Part shown: in pieces, positions 34,899 through 47,928 of the stretch
Layout of the letters: the number at the start of each line of letters is the position of its first letter
Position numbering within the stretch: the stretch's first letter is position 1
Origin: Macrococcoides bohemicum
GTDB taxonomy: Bacteria > Bacillota > Bacilli > Staphylococcales > Staphylococcaceae
DNA length: 64,000 bases
NCBI RefSeq assembly: GCF_003259675.1
Contig: NZ_PZJG01000006.1
Span: 62,001 to 126,000, forward strand
Reading direction: 5' to 3'
Notes under the pieces: generated by a model
Databases searched by the model: none
What the model was told of the DNA's origin: nothing
What the model saw: the letters and a program-made list of their open reading frames with translations, nothing else
Made by a program: the position numbers and the translations under genes

Positions 34899-35780
34899 AT
34901 GAAGAAAATATTATTAGCATCAGTGTTATTACTTACAAGCTGTAGTCTTCCGGAATCTATAGTTAAGCCTGAAAAAAGCGAAGAAAAAGCAGCTGACACA
35001 AAAGACGCACAAAAGAAAGATAAAGCAGTACAACAGAAAAAAGAAGCATTGCAGAAAAAACAGGTGACAAAATACAAGAAAGAAGTTAAAAATGGCGTGA
35101 CATATATTAACGGAATTCTTATTGTAAATAAAAAAATTAGTTTACCATCAACGTATAATCCTGGAGAAAATAAAAATGTCAGAAAGATATTAAATAAGAT
35201 GATCGTGGATGCCCAAAAAGATAATATGCATCTTGTTGTACGCAGTGCATATCGCAGTTATGCGGCCCAGAAAACATTGTACGATAAATTTGTTGCTTTA
35301 GATGGTCAGCAAATTGCTGAATCATATAGTGCAAAACCTGGGCAATCAGAGCATCAGACAGGTCTTGCATATGATATCGGTTCACGCGAATCAGTAGCCA
35401 ACATGAGTATTCAGTTTGGGCAAACACCTGAAGGGAATTGGCTGAAAGAAAATGCACATAAATATGGCTTTATTATCCGTTATGGCAAAGATAAAACGCA
35501 TATTACAGGCTACCGCTATGAACCGTGGCATATTCGCTATGTCGGTAACGAACATGCAGCAAAGTTATACCGCTCTGGTCAAACTTTAGAAGAATATTTA
35601 GGTGTATACAAAAAGCCGATTGCGAAAAAAATCTCTCGAAAAATACCCACAACGGAAGAACCAACAACTGAAAAATCTACAGCTGAACTGTCAACAACAG
35701 AAATGTTAACCATAGAACAGCCATTAACAGAACAACCATTAACAGAACAACCAACAATAGAAAATAACACCTCACAGTAG
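34899..35780 (+). CDS. VanY-family carboxypeptidase lipoprotein, copy 2, with Thr/Glu/Pro-rich tail
   Basis: This 293-residue paralogue of the preceding gene has lipobox LLTSC (Cys15), a Lys/Glu/Gln-rich charged linker, and the same M15B motifs: SAKPGQSEHQTGLAYDIG and EPWHIRYVG. One difference is Gln for His in the PGxSEH motif, outside the metal ligands. After the domain it has a 50-residue tail with repeats of TTE, TEQPL and TEQP, absent in copy 1. The final codons lie within the terminator. A tandem duplication followed by tail acquisition is likely. Confidence 0.9.
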   Translation: MKKILLASVLLLTSCSLPESIVKPEKSEEKAADTKDAQKKDKAVQQKKEALQKKQVTKYKKEVKNGVTYINGILIVNKKISLPSTYNPGENKNVRKILNKMIVDAQKDNMHLVVRSAYRSYAAQKTLYDKFVALDGQQIAESYSAKPGQSEHQTGLAYDIGSRESVANMSIQFGQTPEGNWLKENAHKYGFIIRYGKDKTHITGYRYEPWHIRYVGNEHAAKLYRSGQTLEEYLGVYKKPIAKKISRKIPTTEEPTTEKSTAELSTTEMLTIEQPLTEQPLTEQPTIENNTSQ

Positions 35781-35794
35781 GTGTTATTTTTATG
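35761..35794 (+). terminator. Terminator after the VanY pair
   Basis: AAAATAACACCT - CACAGT - AGGTGTTATTTT; the TAG stop (35778-35780) sits at the base of the second arm. Confidence 0.9.
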
Positions 35795-35874
35795 CAAACA
35801 TATGTTTCGTTTCGCATTAAAAATGCACAAAAAAATGATATAATATTCATTATTATTATAAAAGGAGACACCTT

Positions 35875-36558
35875 ATGTACGAGATTCAAGATTGGCAACA
35901 TGTATTCAAGTTAGATCCTGCAAAAGAAATCAGCGATAATGATTTAGAACGTATTTGTGAATCAGGTACAGATGCAATTTTTATCGGGGGCTCAGATAAT
36001 GTGACGATGGAAAATGTATTAGATTTAATGAGTCGCGTCCGACGCTATCCTGTGCCTTGTGTATTAGAAATTTCAAATATTGAAAGTGCGATTCCAGGGT
36101 TTGATCATTATTTAATTCCTTCAGTGTTAAATAGTGATAACGTTCATTTTCATAATGGTATGCTACACGAAGCGATTAAACAGATGGGACATATGATGGA
36201 TTATGATTTATTTACAATGGAAGGTTATGTAGTATTAAATCCGGACAGTAAAGTAGCGAAACTAACGCGTAGTAATACAGATTTAAATCAAGATGATATT
36301 GCTGCTTATGCAGAAATGATCGAACATCTATATGGCTTAAAAGCAATGTATATCGAATATAGTGGCACATATGGAGACGTCAGTCTGGTTGAGGCTGCCA
36401 AAGAAAGGCTGAATCAAACGCGACTTATCTATGGTGGTGGTATTGATTCATTACAGAAAGCACGTGAGATGTTCGAAGTAGCAGATACGATTGTAGTAGG
36501 AAACGTAATTTATACAGATATCAAAAGTGCATTACAAACAGTAAAGGTTAGGGGTTAA
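35875..36558 (+). CDS. pcrB: Heptaprenylglyceryl phosphate synthase
   Basis: This 227-residue TIM-barrel enzyme joins sn-glycerol-1-phosphate and heptaprenyl diphosphate, making an archaeal-type ether lipid. Family motifs present are [51 protein letters not shown] and the phosphate-binding [12 protein letters not shown]. It is four bases upstream of pcrA, the usual Firmicutes pair. The start follows AAAGGAGA. Confidence 0.95.
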   Translation: MYEIQDWQHVFKLDPAKEISDNDLERICESGTDAIFIGGSDNVTMENVLDLMSRVRRYPVPCVLEISNIESAIPGFDHYLIPSVLNSDNVHFHNGMLHEAIKQMGHMMDYDLFTMEGYVVLNPDSKVAKLTRSNTDLNQDDIAAYAEMIEHLYGLKAMYIEYSGTYGDVSLVEAAKERLNQTRLIYGGGIDSLQKAREMFEVADTIVVGNVIYTDIKSALQTVKVRG

Positions 36559-36562
36559 TATT

Positions 36563-38722
36563 GTGAATGATTTATTAAAGAACATGAATGAAGAGCAACA
36601 GAATGCAGTGAAGACGACAGAAGGACCACTGCTTATCATGGCAGGAGCAGGTTCAGGAAAGACCCGTGTTCTAACACACCGCATTGCTTATTTAATCGAT
36701 GAAAAAGATGTATCTCCATATAAAATATTAGCAATAACATTCACAAATAAAGCAGCAAAAGAAATGAAAGAGCGTGTAAAAAATATTATCGGCGATGCAT
36801 CAGACGTAATATGGATTTCTACGTTTCACAGTATGTGTGTAAGAATTTTAAGACGTGATATCGATAGAATAGGCATCGAACGCAACTTTACGATACTTGA
36901 CCCGACTGATCAACGTTCTGTTGTAAAAGATATACTGAAAAAAGAGAATATTGATCCGAAGAAATATGATCCAAGAATGTTTGTCGGTGAAATTTCTAAT
37001 TTAAAAAATGAACTGAAAACACCTGATGATGCACAAGCAGATGCAAATGATTTTATGAGTGTGATGGTTGCAAAAGTGTATAAACAATATCAGGAGAAAT
37101 TACTTAAAAACCATGCGCTCGACTTTGATGATTTAATTATGATGACATTAAAGCTATTTGAACGTGTACCTGATGTATTAGATTATTACCAGAATAAATT
37201 TCAGTATATTCACGTCGATGAATATCAAGATACGAATAGGGCGCAATATATGCTTGTTAAGATGCTCGCAGACAAGTTCAAAAATTTATGTGTCGTAGGG
37301 GATTCGGATCAATCTATCTATGGTTGGCGTGGTGCAGATATTTATAATATCTTAAGTTTTGAAAAAGATTATAAAGATGCGAAGACGATATTTTTAGAAA
37401 GAAACTATCGTTCAACGAAGAACATATTATTTGCTGCCAATGAAGTCATTAAAAATAATACAGAACGTAAGCCGAAAGCATTATGGACAGATAATGATCA
37501 CGGCTCTAAAATTAATTATTATAAAGCACAATCAGAACGTTCTGAAGCAGAATATATTGTATCGGAAATATTGAAGAAAAAGCGTGATGGTTATGCCTTG
37601 AAAGACATGGCAATTCTATATCGTACGAATGCACAATCACGTGTACTGGAAGAAACTTTGATGAAATCAAATGTTAACTATACGATGGTCGGTGGAACAA
37701 AATTCTATGATAGAAAAGAAATTAAAGATATATTAAGCTATTTGAGATTAATCGCAAATAGTAATGAAGATATTAGTTTCACGCGTATTATTAATACGCC
37801 TAAACGAGGCATTGGACCATCTGCGTTAGATAAAATCGTAGCGTATGCTGAGAACAATGGTTTAAGTTATTTTGATGCGTTAGCTGAAGTAGACTTTATC
37901 GGTTTACCGAAAAAGACGACTGAAAAGCTTGTCCAGTTCTATAACATGTTAGATAACATTATGAAACAGCAGGAATTTTTGTCTGTTTCTGAACTTGCAG
38001 AAGAAGTACTTGAACAAACAGGATATATGCGCATGTTAGAAGCGGAAAATACACTAGAATCTCAGTCACGTATTGAAAATATTCAGGAGTTTATGAGTGT
38101 ACCGAAAGATTATGAAAAGGAAACACCCGACGAAGAACAGTCACTGATTAATTTCCTTACGGACCTACAACTTGTTGCAGATGTTGATAACGCAGATTTA
38201 GAAGCAGGAATTACATTGATGACAATGCACTCAGCAAAAGGTTTAGAGTTTAAAGTGGTATTTATTGCAGGACTTGAAGAAACGATCTTTCCACATTCAA
38301 GAAGTTTGAATAGTGACAGTGAGATGGAAGAAGAACGTAGATTGATGTACGTTGCAATTACACGTGCTGAAGAGCATCTCTATTTAACACATGCAGATAT
38401 GCGCAGTTTATTCGGAAGAACTCAAGCAAATAGAAAGTCGCGATTTATTACTGAAATTCCTGATGATATTTTAGATACACCAGCTAGACCAACGTACCCT
38501 AAAGGTGTGAAACGAGGACCTGCAAGACGAATGACGACTACAGCAACCTCAGCACCGAGTGACTATAAAGTTGGCGATAAAGTTATGCATAAAGCCTGGG
38601 GAGAAGGTTTAGTAAGTAACGTTAGTGAAAAGAATGGTTCAACAGAACTTGATATTATATTTAAATCAGTTGGTATGAAACGTCTATTAAGTCAGTTTGC
38701 ACCGATTGAAAAAAAGGAGTAA
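36563..38722 (+). CDS. pcrA: ATP-dependent DNA helicase PcrA
   Basis: This 719-residue UvrD/Rep-family 3'-5' helicase has Walker [16 protein letters not shown], motif [15 protein letters not shown], motif [16 protein letters not shown], and motif [20 protein letters not shown]-terminal region ends with the Tudor-like [19 protein letters not shown] used for RNA polymerase contact. The start is GTG 36563 after AGGGG. It removes RecA and acts in repair and rolling-circle replication. It precedes ligA by only three bases. Confidence 0.97.
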   Translation: MNDLLKNMNEEQQNAVKTTEGPLLIMAGAGSGKTRVLTHRIAYLIDEKDVSPYKILAITFTNKAAKEMKERVKNIIGDASDVIWISTFHSMCVRILRRDIDRIGIERNFTILDPTDQRSVVKDILKKENIDPKKYDPRMFVGEISNLKNELKTPDDAQADANDFMSVMVAKVYKQYQEKLLKNHALDFDDLIMMTLKLFERVPDVLDYYQNKFQYIHVDEYQDTNRAQYMLVKMLADKFKNLCVVGDSDQSIYGWRGADIYNILSFEKDYKDAKTIFLERNYRSTKNILFAANEVIKNNTERKPKALWTDNDHGSKINYYKAQSERSEAEYIVSEILKKKRDGYALKDMAILYRTNAQSRVLEETLMKSNVNYTMVGGTKFYDRKEIKDILSYLRLIANSNEDISFTRIINTPKRGIGPSALDKIVAYAENNGLSYFDALAEVDFIGLPKKTTEKLVQFYNMLDNIMKQQEFLSVSELAEEVLEQTGYMRMLEAENTLESQSRIENIQEFMSVPKDYEKETPDEEQSLINFLTDLQLVADVDNADLEAGITLMTMHSAKGLEFKVVFIAGLEETIFPHSRSLNSDSEMEEERRLMYVAITRAEEHLYLTHADMRSLFGRTQANRKSRFITEIPDDILDTPARPTYPKGVKRGPARRMTTTATSAPSDYKVGDKVMHKAWGEGLVSNVSEKNGSTELDIIFKSVGMKRLLSQFAPIEKKE

Positions 38723-40708
<1,986 letters not shown>

Positions 40709-40727
40709 TAATAGTTAGGAGAAAAAG

Positions 40728-41906
40728 ATGAAACGTTTAGGCTATTTAGTATTATCGACACTTATATTAGCAAGTTGTTCGAATTCTGCAACGACAACCA
40801 ATGATCAGAATAAAGAAAAAGAAGAAAAGCAAATTGCTACTGATATTCAAATTTCAAATGACTATTTTAGAACGTTATTACCGTTTAAAGAAAGTCAGGC
40901 ACGTGGATTAACAAGTACAAATATGTCTAGCAGCTACAATGGAGAAGCATTTGAAACAGGTTTATTACGTATCAGTAAGAAGATTTTTTCTCCTGATGAG
41001 TATTTGTATCGCGATGGCCAATTACTGACAAAAAGTGCTGTAGAAAGTTATCTGGAACCACAATATACAAAAACTGAAATAGACAAGATGGACAAGGATG
41101 AACGTATCGAAAAAAATGCATATGCCAACTTCGGTTTAAATCCATCGCATAAAGGTGAAACAGATCCAACGAAGATTGCAAAAGAATCGCCAGCTTATTT
41201 ATCGCATATTATTGAACAGGACTTCTTTACGGAATCAGACGCAAAACGTAAGAGAATTTCCGGTATGACAATCGGCCTTGCGATGAATAGTGTTTACTAC
41301 TATCAAAAAGAAGCATATGGTGAAGTGTATAGTGAAAATTTAGATAAAAAAGAAGTTGAGAAAAAAGGGAAAGCAATGGCAGATGAGATACTATCTCGCT
41401 TACGTGTGAAACAGGAATTAAAGGATATTCCGATTACGTTTGCAATCTTTATACAATCATCATCAGAAAGTATTACTCCAGGGAATTTTGTCTCTTATGC
41501 TGTAAGTGAGGAAAGCAGTAAGAAGATTGGAAAATGGAAGTCTATAAATGAAAAGTATGTATTGTTACCTTCAGCTGATGCAGATAAATTAAATGAGAAA
41601 TTAAATAATGATTATAAACAATTTAACGATCAGCTACAAACGTATTTTCCAAACTTTACGCAATCAATAGGAACAGGTTATTTTGTCAACGATTCGATTA
41701 AAGAGCTGAATATTAATGTGCCATTAGACTACTTTGGTAAAGCAGAGGTGGTAGGTGTTACACAATATATTGCAGACCTAGCAATGAAGAATTTCAGTCA
41801 AGTTGATAATTTAGAAATCTCTATCGTAGATAACGATAAACCACTTGCGTTAATCGTGAAAAATAAAGGTGCTAAAGAACCGACGATTCATGTATATCGT
41901 CAGTAA
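40728..41906 (+). CDS. camS: CamS sex-pheromone-type lipoprotein
   Basis: This 392-residue lipoprotein has lipobox LILASC (Cys17). The mature part matches CamS: DYFRTLLPFKESQARGL near the N-terminus, and a long alpha/beta domain ending VDNDKPLALIVKNKG. In S. aureus the cleaved signal peptide gives the cAM373 pheromone AIFILAA; here the signal peptide core (GYLVLSTLILA) does not contain that sequence. Position downstream of ligA is the conserved one. Function of the mature lipoprotein is unclear. Confidence 0.93.
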   Translation: MKRLGYLVLSTLILASCSNSATTTNDQNKEKEEKQIATDIQISNDYFRTLLPFKESQARGLTSTNMSSSYNGEAFETGLLRISKKIFSPDEYLYRDGQLLTKSAVESYLEPQYTKTEIDKMDKDERIEKNAYANFGLNPSHKGETDPTKIAKESPAYLSHIIEQDFFTESDAKRKRISGMTIGLAMNSVYYYQKEAYGEVYSENLDKKEVEKKGKAMADEILSRLRVKQELKDIPITFAIFIQSSSESITPGNFVSYAVSEESSKKIGKWKSINEKYVLLPSADADKLNEKLNNDYKQFNDQLQTYFPNFTQSIGTGYFVNDSIKELNINVPLDYFGKAEVVGVTQYIADLAMKNFSQVDNLEISIVDNDKPLALIVKNKGAKEPTIHVYRQ

Positions 41907-41911
41907 ATTTA

Positions 41912-41951
41912 AAAAAGCCATTCAATACGAAAGTGTATTGAATGGCTTTTT
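41912..41951. terminator. Terminator between camS and putP
   Basis: AAAAAGCCATTCAATAC - GAAAGT - GTATTGAATGGCTTTTT, a perfect 17-bp stem serving the pcrBA-ligA-camS unit. Confidence 0.95.
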
Positions 41952-42025
41952 GTGTGAAATGATTTTAGGAAGGGTAAGTGTCTTCAAAATAAATCTGAGG
42001 TCACTTTCATATAAAAATATAATGA

Positions 42026-43555
42026 TTAACTTCTAACAATACGTTTCATTTCATCAAATTCATCAATAATACGTTGTTCTGGCTTTGGTGTCATCAGAGA
42101 CACTAATACAGTAGAAACTAAGCTGATGATAAATCCAGGAATGATTTCATAATATTCGAAGATGCCGCCATGAGATTTCATGAAGATCCAGAAGATTACG
42201 GTAATTGAACCTAATACCATACCTGTAATTGCACCATGTTTCGTTAAGCCTTTCCAGTATAAGGATAACAATACAAGTGGTCCGAATGCAGCACCAAATC
42301 CAGCCCATGCATTACCGACTAAGTTTAAGATTGTATCATTTGGGCTCCATGCAATCGCACCAGCGACTACTGCTACAAGCAATACAGAAATTCTTCCAAC
42401 TAAAACGAATTCTTTCTCACGACTTGTATCCTGTAAACTAGATTTCGTGAATAACATATAAAAGTCTTGTGTTAAAGCTGAACTTGTTACAAGTAACTGA
42501 GAAGAAATCGTACTCATAATGGCCGCTAAAATAGCTGCTAAGAAGAATCCTGCAATTAACGGGTGGAAGAGCACTTGACTCATCACTACGAAAATTGTTT
42601 CAGGGTTTTCTAATTTTGTACCTGATTCATTGATGAATGCGATACCAACAAGACCTGTAACGACAGCACCAATCAATGAAGCAGCCATCCATGAGATACC
42701 GATTCTTCGTGCTGCTGGTAACATTCTATGAGACTTAATTGACATAAATCTTACGATAATATGTGGTTGTCCAAAATATCCTAATCCCCAAGCAAGTAAC
42801 GAAATAATACCTACTGTTGTTGTTCCTTTAAAGATGTCTAAGTTAGTTGGTTTTAATTCAACAACTGTATCAAATACTTCTAATCCATTTAATTTCATAA
42901 TCGCTACGATCGGAACTAATACTAAAGCGATTAACATGATAACCCCTTGGAAGAAGTCAGTTAAAGATACTGCTAAATATCCACCGAACAATGTATACAG
43001 AATTACGATACCTGCCGTTAAAATTAACCCGACATGATAATTTAATCCAAATGCACTTTCAAATAATACGCCACCTGATACCATTCCAGCATGTGTATAT
43101 AATGTGAAGAAGACGATGATTACTAATCCTGAAATTATCTTTAAGATACGTGTATGGTCACTAACACGTTTTTCAAAGAAATCTGGAATGGTAATTGCAT
43201 TATCTGTAAGTTCTGTGTAAACACGTAAACGTGGTGCAACTAAAATGTAGTTAAGCCATGCTCCGAACGTTAACCCGATTGCAATCCATGCTGCTGAAAT
43301 ACCTGTTGAGTAAACAGATCCAGGTAATCCCATCAGCATCCATCCACTCATATCAGCAGCGCCTGCTGATAACGCTGTAACTAAAGCACCAAGATTACGA
43401 CCACCAAGCATATACTCATCCAGCGTGCTTGTTGATTGCTTGTAGGCATAGTATCCGATGCCAAGCAAGATGAAGAAGTACACAGCAATCATGACATAGG
43501 TCATCCATGTTGCTTCAATTTTTACGTTTTGAAACGTATTTCCTAATAAAAACAT
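42026..43555 (-). CDS. putP: Sodium/proline symporter
   Basis: This 509-residue SSS-family transporter has 13 predicted membrane helices. Helix 2 region [19 protein letters not shown] contains the Na+ and proline-binding residues of PutP, and [15 protein letters not shown] is a second signature. The start at 43555 follows GGGGG. It imports proline with sodium. It is monocistronic and divergent from gatCAB, as in S. aureus. Confidence 0.95.
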   Translation of the reverse strand: MFLLGNTFQNVKIEATWMTYVMIAVYFFILLGIGYYAYKQSTSTLDEYMLGGRNLGALVTALSAGAADMSGWMLMGLPGSVYSTGISAAWIAIGLTFGAWLNYILVAPRLRVYTELTDNAITIPDFFEKRVSDHTRILKIISGLVIIVFFTLYTHAGMVSGGVLFESAFGLNYHVGLILTAGIVILYTLFGGYLAVSLTDFFQGVIMLIALVLVPIVAIMKLNGLEVFDTVVELKPTNLDIFKGTTTVGIISLLAWGLGYFGQPHIIVRFMSIKSHRMLPAARRIGISWMAASLIGAVVTGLVGIAFINESGTKLENPETIFVVMSQVLFHPLIAGFFLAAILAAIMSTISSQLLVTSSALTQDFYMLFTKSSLQDTSREKEFVLVGRISVLLVAVVAGAIAWSPNDTILNLVGNAWAGFGAAFGPLVLLSLYWKGLTKHGAITGMVLGSITVIFWIFMKSHGGIFEYYEIIPGFIISLVSTVLVSLMTPKPEQRIIDEFDEMKRIVRS

Positions 43556-43722
43556 TATTTATCCCCCTTTTATCCCTTTAATACATTAAATCAGAATATT
43601 TTGTACACTTTATTATAAGTCCTTTTAAAGCGTTTTCAAAGATAATTTTTAATAACTTTAGATTTTTCTTAAAAAATTTGATAAAATCTAAGGATGATAT
43701 AAAGTTCAGGAGGAATATATTC

Positions 43723-44022
43723 ATGTCAAACGTAACGAACGAGCAGGTAAAGCACGTTGCACATTTAGCACGTCTGGAAATTACTGAAGAAGAAGCAGCA
43801 AAGTTCAGCTCTCAATTAGAAGCGATTCTTAACTTTGCAGACCAATTAGAAGAAGTAGATACAGAAAATGTTGAGCCAACATTCCATGTATTAGATCTTC
43901 AAAATGTATTGCGTGAAGATGTTGCAGAAAAGAGTTTAACACAAGAAGAAATTTTAAGAAATGCGCGTAGTACAGAAGCAGGTCAATTTAAAGTACCATC
44001 GATTTTAGACGGAGGAGAATAA
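43723..44022 (+). CDS. gatC: Aspartyl/glutamyl-tRNA amidotransferase subunit C
   Basis: This 99-residue subunit links GatA and GatB. It opens [20 protein letters not shown], and has the [20 protein letters not shown] segment. ATG 43723 follows AGGAGG; 15 upstream codons are open but have no ribosome site. It heads the gatCAB operon, three bases before gatA. Confidence 0.96.
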   Translation: MSNVTNEQVKHVAHLARLEITEEEAAKFSSQLEAILNFADQLEEVDTENVEPTFHVLDLQNVLREDVAEKSLTQEEILRNARSTEAGQFKVPSILDGGE

Positions 44023-44025
44023 CAA

Positions 44026-45471
44026 ATGTCATTAAGATATGAATCTATAGAAAATTTAACGAAATTGATTCAAGAGAAAAAAGTAAAACCTTCTGAATTA
44101 ATTGAAGAAACATTTAAAAATATTAAACAAACTGATGCAACAATCAATTCTTTCTTAGCATTAGATGAAGCTGTTGCTATGGATAAAGCGAAAGCGATGG
44201 ATAATCAGGAACCTACAGGTAAACTTTTCGGAATTCCGATGGGTATTAAAGATAACATCGTGACAAAAGATCTAGAAACGACTTGTGCGTCAAAAATCTT
44301 AACAGGTTTTAATCCGGTTTATGATGCGACAGTTATGAATAAGTTAAATGCGGAAAATGGTATTGTTGTCGGAAAATTAAATATGGATGAGTTTGCAATG
44401 GGCGGATCAACTGAAAACTCATTCTATAAGAAAACTGTCAATCCGTTTGATCATTCTGCAGTACCTGGTGGTTCTTCAGGTGGATCTGCTGCTGCTGTTG
44501 CAGCTAGTTTAGTACCATTTTCTTTAGGTAGTGATACTGGTGGATCAATTCGTCAGCCAGCATCATACTGTGGTGTTGTCGGTATGAAACCAACATATGG
44601 CCGCGTATCACGTTATGGTTTAGTGGCATTTGCATCTTCTTTAGATCAAATCGGACCGATTACAAGAAATGTTAAGGATAATGCAAAAGTATTAGAAATT
44701 ATTTCTGGACACGACAATATGGACTCTACAAGTGCACCGGTAGAAGATGTTGACTTTTCTTCTAATATTGAAAAGGACATTAAAGGATTACGTGTTGCAG
44801 TACCAAAAGAATATTTAGGAGAAGGTGTATCTGAAGAGGTGCGTACTTCAGTTCAGAATGCGATTAAAGCATTAGAAAAAATGGGTGCTGAAATTTCAGA
44901 AGTTTCGTTACCAAATTCTAAATATGGTGTAGCAACGTACTATATTCTTTCTTCTAGTGAAGCGTCAGCGAACTTAGCGCGTTTCGATGGTATTCGCTAT
45001 GGTTATCAGGCAGAAGGTGCTAAAAACTTAGAAGAGTTATACAAAAAGACGCGTCAGGAAGGTTTCGGCGATGAAGTGAAACGTCGTATTATGTTAGGAA
45101 CGTATGCTTTAAGTTCTGGTTACTACGATGCTTATTATAAAAAAGCTCAAAAAGTCCGTACGTTAATTAAACAGGACTTTGAACGCGTATTTGCAGAATA
45201 TGATGTTATTGTTGGACCTACTGCACCAACTGTTGCATTCGATATCGGTGCTCAAATCAATGATCCATTAACAATGTATGCTAATGATATCTTAACAATT
45301 CCAATTAACTTAGCAGGATTACCTTCAATTTCTGTACCATGTGGTGAAGCAAATGGACGTCCAATCGGTTTACAGTTAATCGGTAAGCCGTTCGATGAGA
45401 AAACATTATACAACGTTGCATATAACTACGAGCAAGTATTTAATATGTCTGAACGTTATCAATCATTATAA
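44026..45471 (+). CDS. gatA: Aspartyl/glutamyl-tRNA amidotransferase subunit A
   Basis: This 481-residue amidase releases ammonia from glutamine for tRNA amidation. The Ser-cisSer-Lys site is present: Lys in [11 protein letters not shown], and the serines in [14 protein letters not shown] and [18 protein letters not shown]-like site precedes the ATG. Confidence 0.98.
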   Translation: MSLRYESIENLTKLIQEKKVKPSELIEETFKNIKQTDATINSFLALDEAVAMDKAKAMDNQEPTGKLFGIPMGIKDNIVTKDLETTCASKILTGFNPVYDATVMNKLNAENGIVVGKLNMDEFAMGGSTENSFYKKTVNPFDHSAVPGGSSGGSAAAVAASLVPFSLGSDTGGSIRQPASYCGVVGMKPTYGRVSRYGLVAFASSLDQIGPITRNVKDNAKVLEIISGHDNMDSTSAPVEDVDFSSNIEKDIKGLRVAVPKEYLGEGVSEEVRTSVQNAIKALEKMGAEISEVSLPNSKYGVATYYILSSSEASANLARFDGIRYGYQAEGAKNLEELYKKTRQEGFGDEVKRRIMLGTYALSSGYYDAYYKKAQKVRTLIKQDFERVFAEYDVIVGPTAPTVAFDIGAQINDPLTMYANDILTIPINLAGLPSISVPCGEANGRPIGLQLIGKPFDEKTLYNVAYNYEQVFNMSERYQSL

Positions 45472-45483
45472 GGAGAATATACT

Positions 45484-46911
45484 ATGCATTTTGAAACAGT
45501 AATCGGACTTGAGGTCCATGTAGAACTTAAAACAGAATCAAAAATGTTTTCGGCTTCTCCTGCACATTTCGGAGCAGAACCGAACACAAATGTTAACGTG
45601 ATTGACTTGGGATATCCAGGTGTATTACCTGTTGTGAATAAAACAGCTGTAGACTGGGCAATGAGAGCTGCTATGGCTTTAAATATGGATGTTAGAACTT
45701 CTACGAAATTTGACCGTAAAAACTACTTTTATCCAGATAATCCGAAAGCTTACCAAATCTCACAATTTGATGAGCCGATTGGTGAGAATGGATATATTGA
45801 TATCGAAGTAAAAGGTGAAACGAAACGTATCGGTATTACACGTCTTCATATGGAAGAAGATGCTGGTAAATTAAGCCATAAAGACGGTTATTCATTAGTC
45901 GATTTAAATCGTCAAGGTACACCGTTAGTTGAAATCGTATCTGAACCAGATATCCGCACACCAGAAGAGGCATATGCTTACTTAGAGAAGTTAAAAGCAA
46001 TCATCCAATACACAGGTGTATCTGACGTACGTATGGAAGAAGGATCACTTCGTTGCGATGCAAACATTTCACTTCGTCCAGTTGGTCAAGAGAAATTCGG
46101 TACGAAAGCAGAGCTTAAAAACTTAAACTCATTCTCTTACGTTAAAAAAGGATTAGAGCATGAAGTGAAACGTCAGGAAGAAGTTTTACTAAATGGTGGC
46201 GAAATTCTTCAGGAAACACGTCGTTTTGATGAATCTACTGGTAAAACAATTCTTATGCGTGTTAAAGAAGGTTCAGATGATTATCGTTACTTCCCTGAAC
46301 CTGATTTAGTTCCTTTATTCATTGATGAAGCATGGAAAGAACGCGTACGTGCGTCTATTCCAGAACTTCCTGATGTACGTAAAGAGAAATATGTTTCAGA
46401 ATACGGATTACCTGCATATGATGCACACGTATTAACATTAACGAAAGAAATGTCTGATTTCTTCGAAGCAATGATTGCTTTAGATGCAGACGCTAAACTT
46501 TCTTCAAACTGGTTAATGGGTGGCGTAAACGAATATTTAAACAAAAATCAAAAGGATTTACATGATACAAAATTAACACCAGAAAACTTAGCTGAAATGG
46601 TGAAATTACTTGCAGAAGGTACAATTTCTTCTAAGATCGCGAAGAAAGTATTCGCTGAAACGGTTGAAAGTGGAAAAGCACCGAAAGTGATTATGGAAGA
46701 ACAAGGATTAGTTCAAATTTCTGATCCTGAGCAATTAAAAGCATTCGTTACTGAAGCTTTAGATAACAATCCACAATCGATTGAAGACTTTAAGAATGGT
46801 AAAGGCAAAGCGACAGGATTCTTAGTTGGTCAAATTATGAAAATTTCTAAAGGACAAGCTAACCCACAAATGGTTAACAAAATTCTTAAAGAAGAATTAG
46901 AAAAACGTTAA
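45484..46911 (+). CDS. gatB: Aspartyl/glutamyl-tRNA amidotransferase subunit B
   Basis: This 475-residue subunit activates Glu-tRNA(Gln) or Asp-tRNA(Asn). It has [19 protein letters not shown] at the start, the signature [20 protein letters not shown], and the C-terminal YqeY-like tRNA tail domain ending [12 protein letters not shown]. It is the last gene of the operon and follows gatA by 12 bases. Confidence 0.98.
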   Translation: MHFETVIGLEVHVELKTESKMFSASPAHFGAEPNTNVNVIDLGYPGVLPVVNKTAVDWAMRAAMALNMDVRTSTKFDRKNYFYPDNPKAYQISQFDEPIGENGYIDIEVKGETKRIGITRLHMEEDAGKLSHKDGYSLVDLNRQGTPLVEIVSEPDIRTPEEAYAYLEKLKAIIQYTGVSDVRMEEGSLRCDANISLRPVGQEKFGTKAELKNLNSFSYVKKGLEHEVKRQEEVLLNGGEILQETRRFDESTGKTILMRVKEGSDDYRYFPEPDLVPLFIDEAWKERVRASIPELPDVRKEKYVSEYGLPAYDAHVLTLTKEMSDFFEAMIALDADAKLSSNWLMGGVNEYLNKNQKDLHDTKLTPENLAEMVKLLAEGTISSKIAKKVFAETVESGKAPKVIMEEQGLVQISDPEQLKAFVTEALDNNPQSIEDFKNGKGKATGFLVGQIMKISKGQANPQMVNKILKEELEKR

Positions 46912-46924
46912 TATATGTATTATC

Positions 46925-46970
46925 AGCTCTAGATATAGGACAATATGTGCCTATCTTTAGAGCTTTTATA
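46925..46970 (+). terminator. Terminator of gatCAB
   Basis: AGCTCTA-GATATAGG pairs imperfectly with CCTATCT-TTAGAGCT across a 10-base loop, then a T-rich tail. Confidence 0.75.
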
Positions 46971-47013
46971 ATACAATGATAGTAAGGTGTAATAATTAAC
47001 AGTCATAAAATAA

Positions 47014-47041
47014 TTGACAATTATTATCAAATTGATACTAT
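47014..47041 (+). promoter_or_regulatory. Promoter with Fur-like 7-1-7 box upstream of the CapC-type phosphatase
   Basis: TTGACA (47014-47019) and TACTAT (47036-47041) form a promoter with a 16-base spacer. The -35 overlaps TGACAAT-T-ATTATCA (47015-47029), which differs from the 7-1-7 Fur box TGATAAT-N-ATTATCA at one position. PerR or Zur boxes have similar shape, so regulator identity is not settled. Confidence 0.55.
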
Positions 47042-47076
47042 TATTTTAATGAACTTAGGACGAGGAGATAAATAGA

Positions 47077-47880
47077 ATGATTGATATTCATAACCATATA
47101 TTATTCGGTATCGATGATGGTGCACAAACAAAAGAAGATATGCTTGATATGGCAAGAGCCGCACATGCAGAAGGAATAACTGATATTATTGCGACACCCC
47201 ATCATAAAATTGGTGTGTACGAAAATTTTGGACCGAAAATTAAAGCTTTAACAGAAGAAGTGAATACAATTATTGCCGCTGAAGGTATACCTGTAAAAGT
47301 ACATGCCAGTCAGGAAGTAAGAATTTATGGAGATGTTGTTGAAGATTTAAAACATGCTCAGGCTTTAACTTTATCTGAAGATAGTCCTTATGTGTTAATT
47401 GAGTTTCCTTCACATGAAGTACCAATATTTACAGAGCAATTATTTACGAAGATGGCTTTAGAAGGATATATTCCGATCATAGCACATCCTGAGCGTAATT
47501 CTGAGCTTCAAAAAAATCCAAATAGATTGGCTGAACTTATAGAACTTGGTGCGCTCGCTCAAGTTACTGCCGGGGTTGTTTGTGGTCATTTAGGTGAATT
47601 TAGCAAGCAGTGTGCTGAAATGATGATGGACCATCGTTTAATTCATATAGTAGCGAGTGATGCTCATAATGTAACTTCAAGAAATTATTATATGAATGAA
47701 GCGTATGAAGCAATTGCCTGGAAATATGGTGATGAAGCAGTTAACAAGTATAAAGAAAATGCCCTAAAAGTGTTAAAGGGTGAAACGATTCGTTATGTCA
47801 GTCCGATTGAAGTAGGGAAGAAAGATAAAATTGAGAAACCTGTTAAGAAAAAGAAGAAGAAATTTTTAGGATTATTTTAA
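47077..47880 (+). CDS. CpsB/CapC/YwqE-type tyrosine phosphatase (PHP family)
   Basis: This 267-residue protein has PHP metal motifs: MIDIHNHILFGIDDGA, IATPHHKIG, IIAHPERN and IVASDAHN. This is the manganese-dependent tyrosine phosphatase family of CpsB, CapC and YwqE, which dephosphorylates capsule BY-kinases. No kinase, capsule or polymerase gene is next to it, so its partner is elsewhere or it has another substrate. A Lys-rich tail (KKDKIEKPVKKKKKK) ends in LGLF, unusual and perhaps membrane- or nucleic-acid-contacting. A Fur-like box overlaps its promoter. Confidence 0.9.
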   Translation: MIDIHNHILFGIDDGAQTKEDMLDMARAAHAEGITDIIATPHHKIGVYENFGPKIKALTEEVNTIIAAEGIPVKVHASQEVRIYGDVVEDLKHAQALTLSEDSPYVLIEFPSHEVPIFTEQLFTKMALEGYIPIIAHPERNSELQKNPNRLAELIELGALAQVTAGVVCGHLGEFSKQCAEMMMDHRLIHIVASDAHNVTSRNYYMNEAYEAIAWKYGDEAVNKYKENALKVLKGETIRYVSPIEVGKKDKIEKPVKKKKKKFLGLF

Positions 47881-47887
47881 ATATAAC

Positions 47888-47928
47888 AAAAAAGCCTGTC
47901 TCCAAAATCATTGGAGACAGGCTTTTAA
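47888..47928. terminator. Bidirectional terminator
   Basis: AAAAGCCTGTCTCCAA - AATCA - TTGGAGACAGGCTTTT between convergent genes. Confidence 0.93.

Noticed and set aside
40728-41906. cAM373-type pheromone in the CamS signal peptide
   Set aside because: The S. aureus heptapeptide AIFILAA is absent; the signal core reads GYLVLSTLILA, so pheromone activity cannot be claimed.
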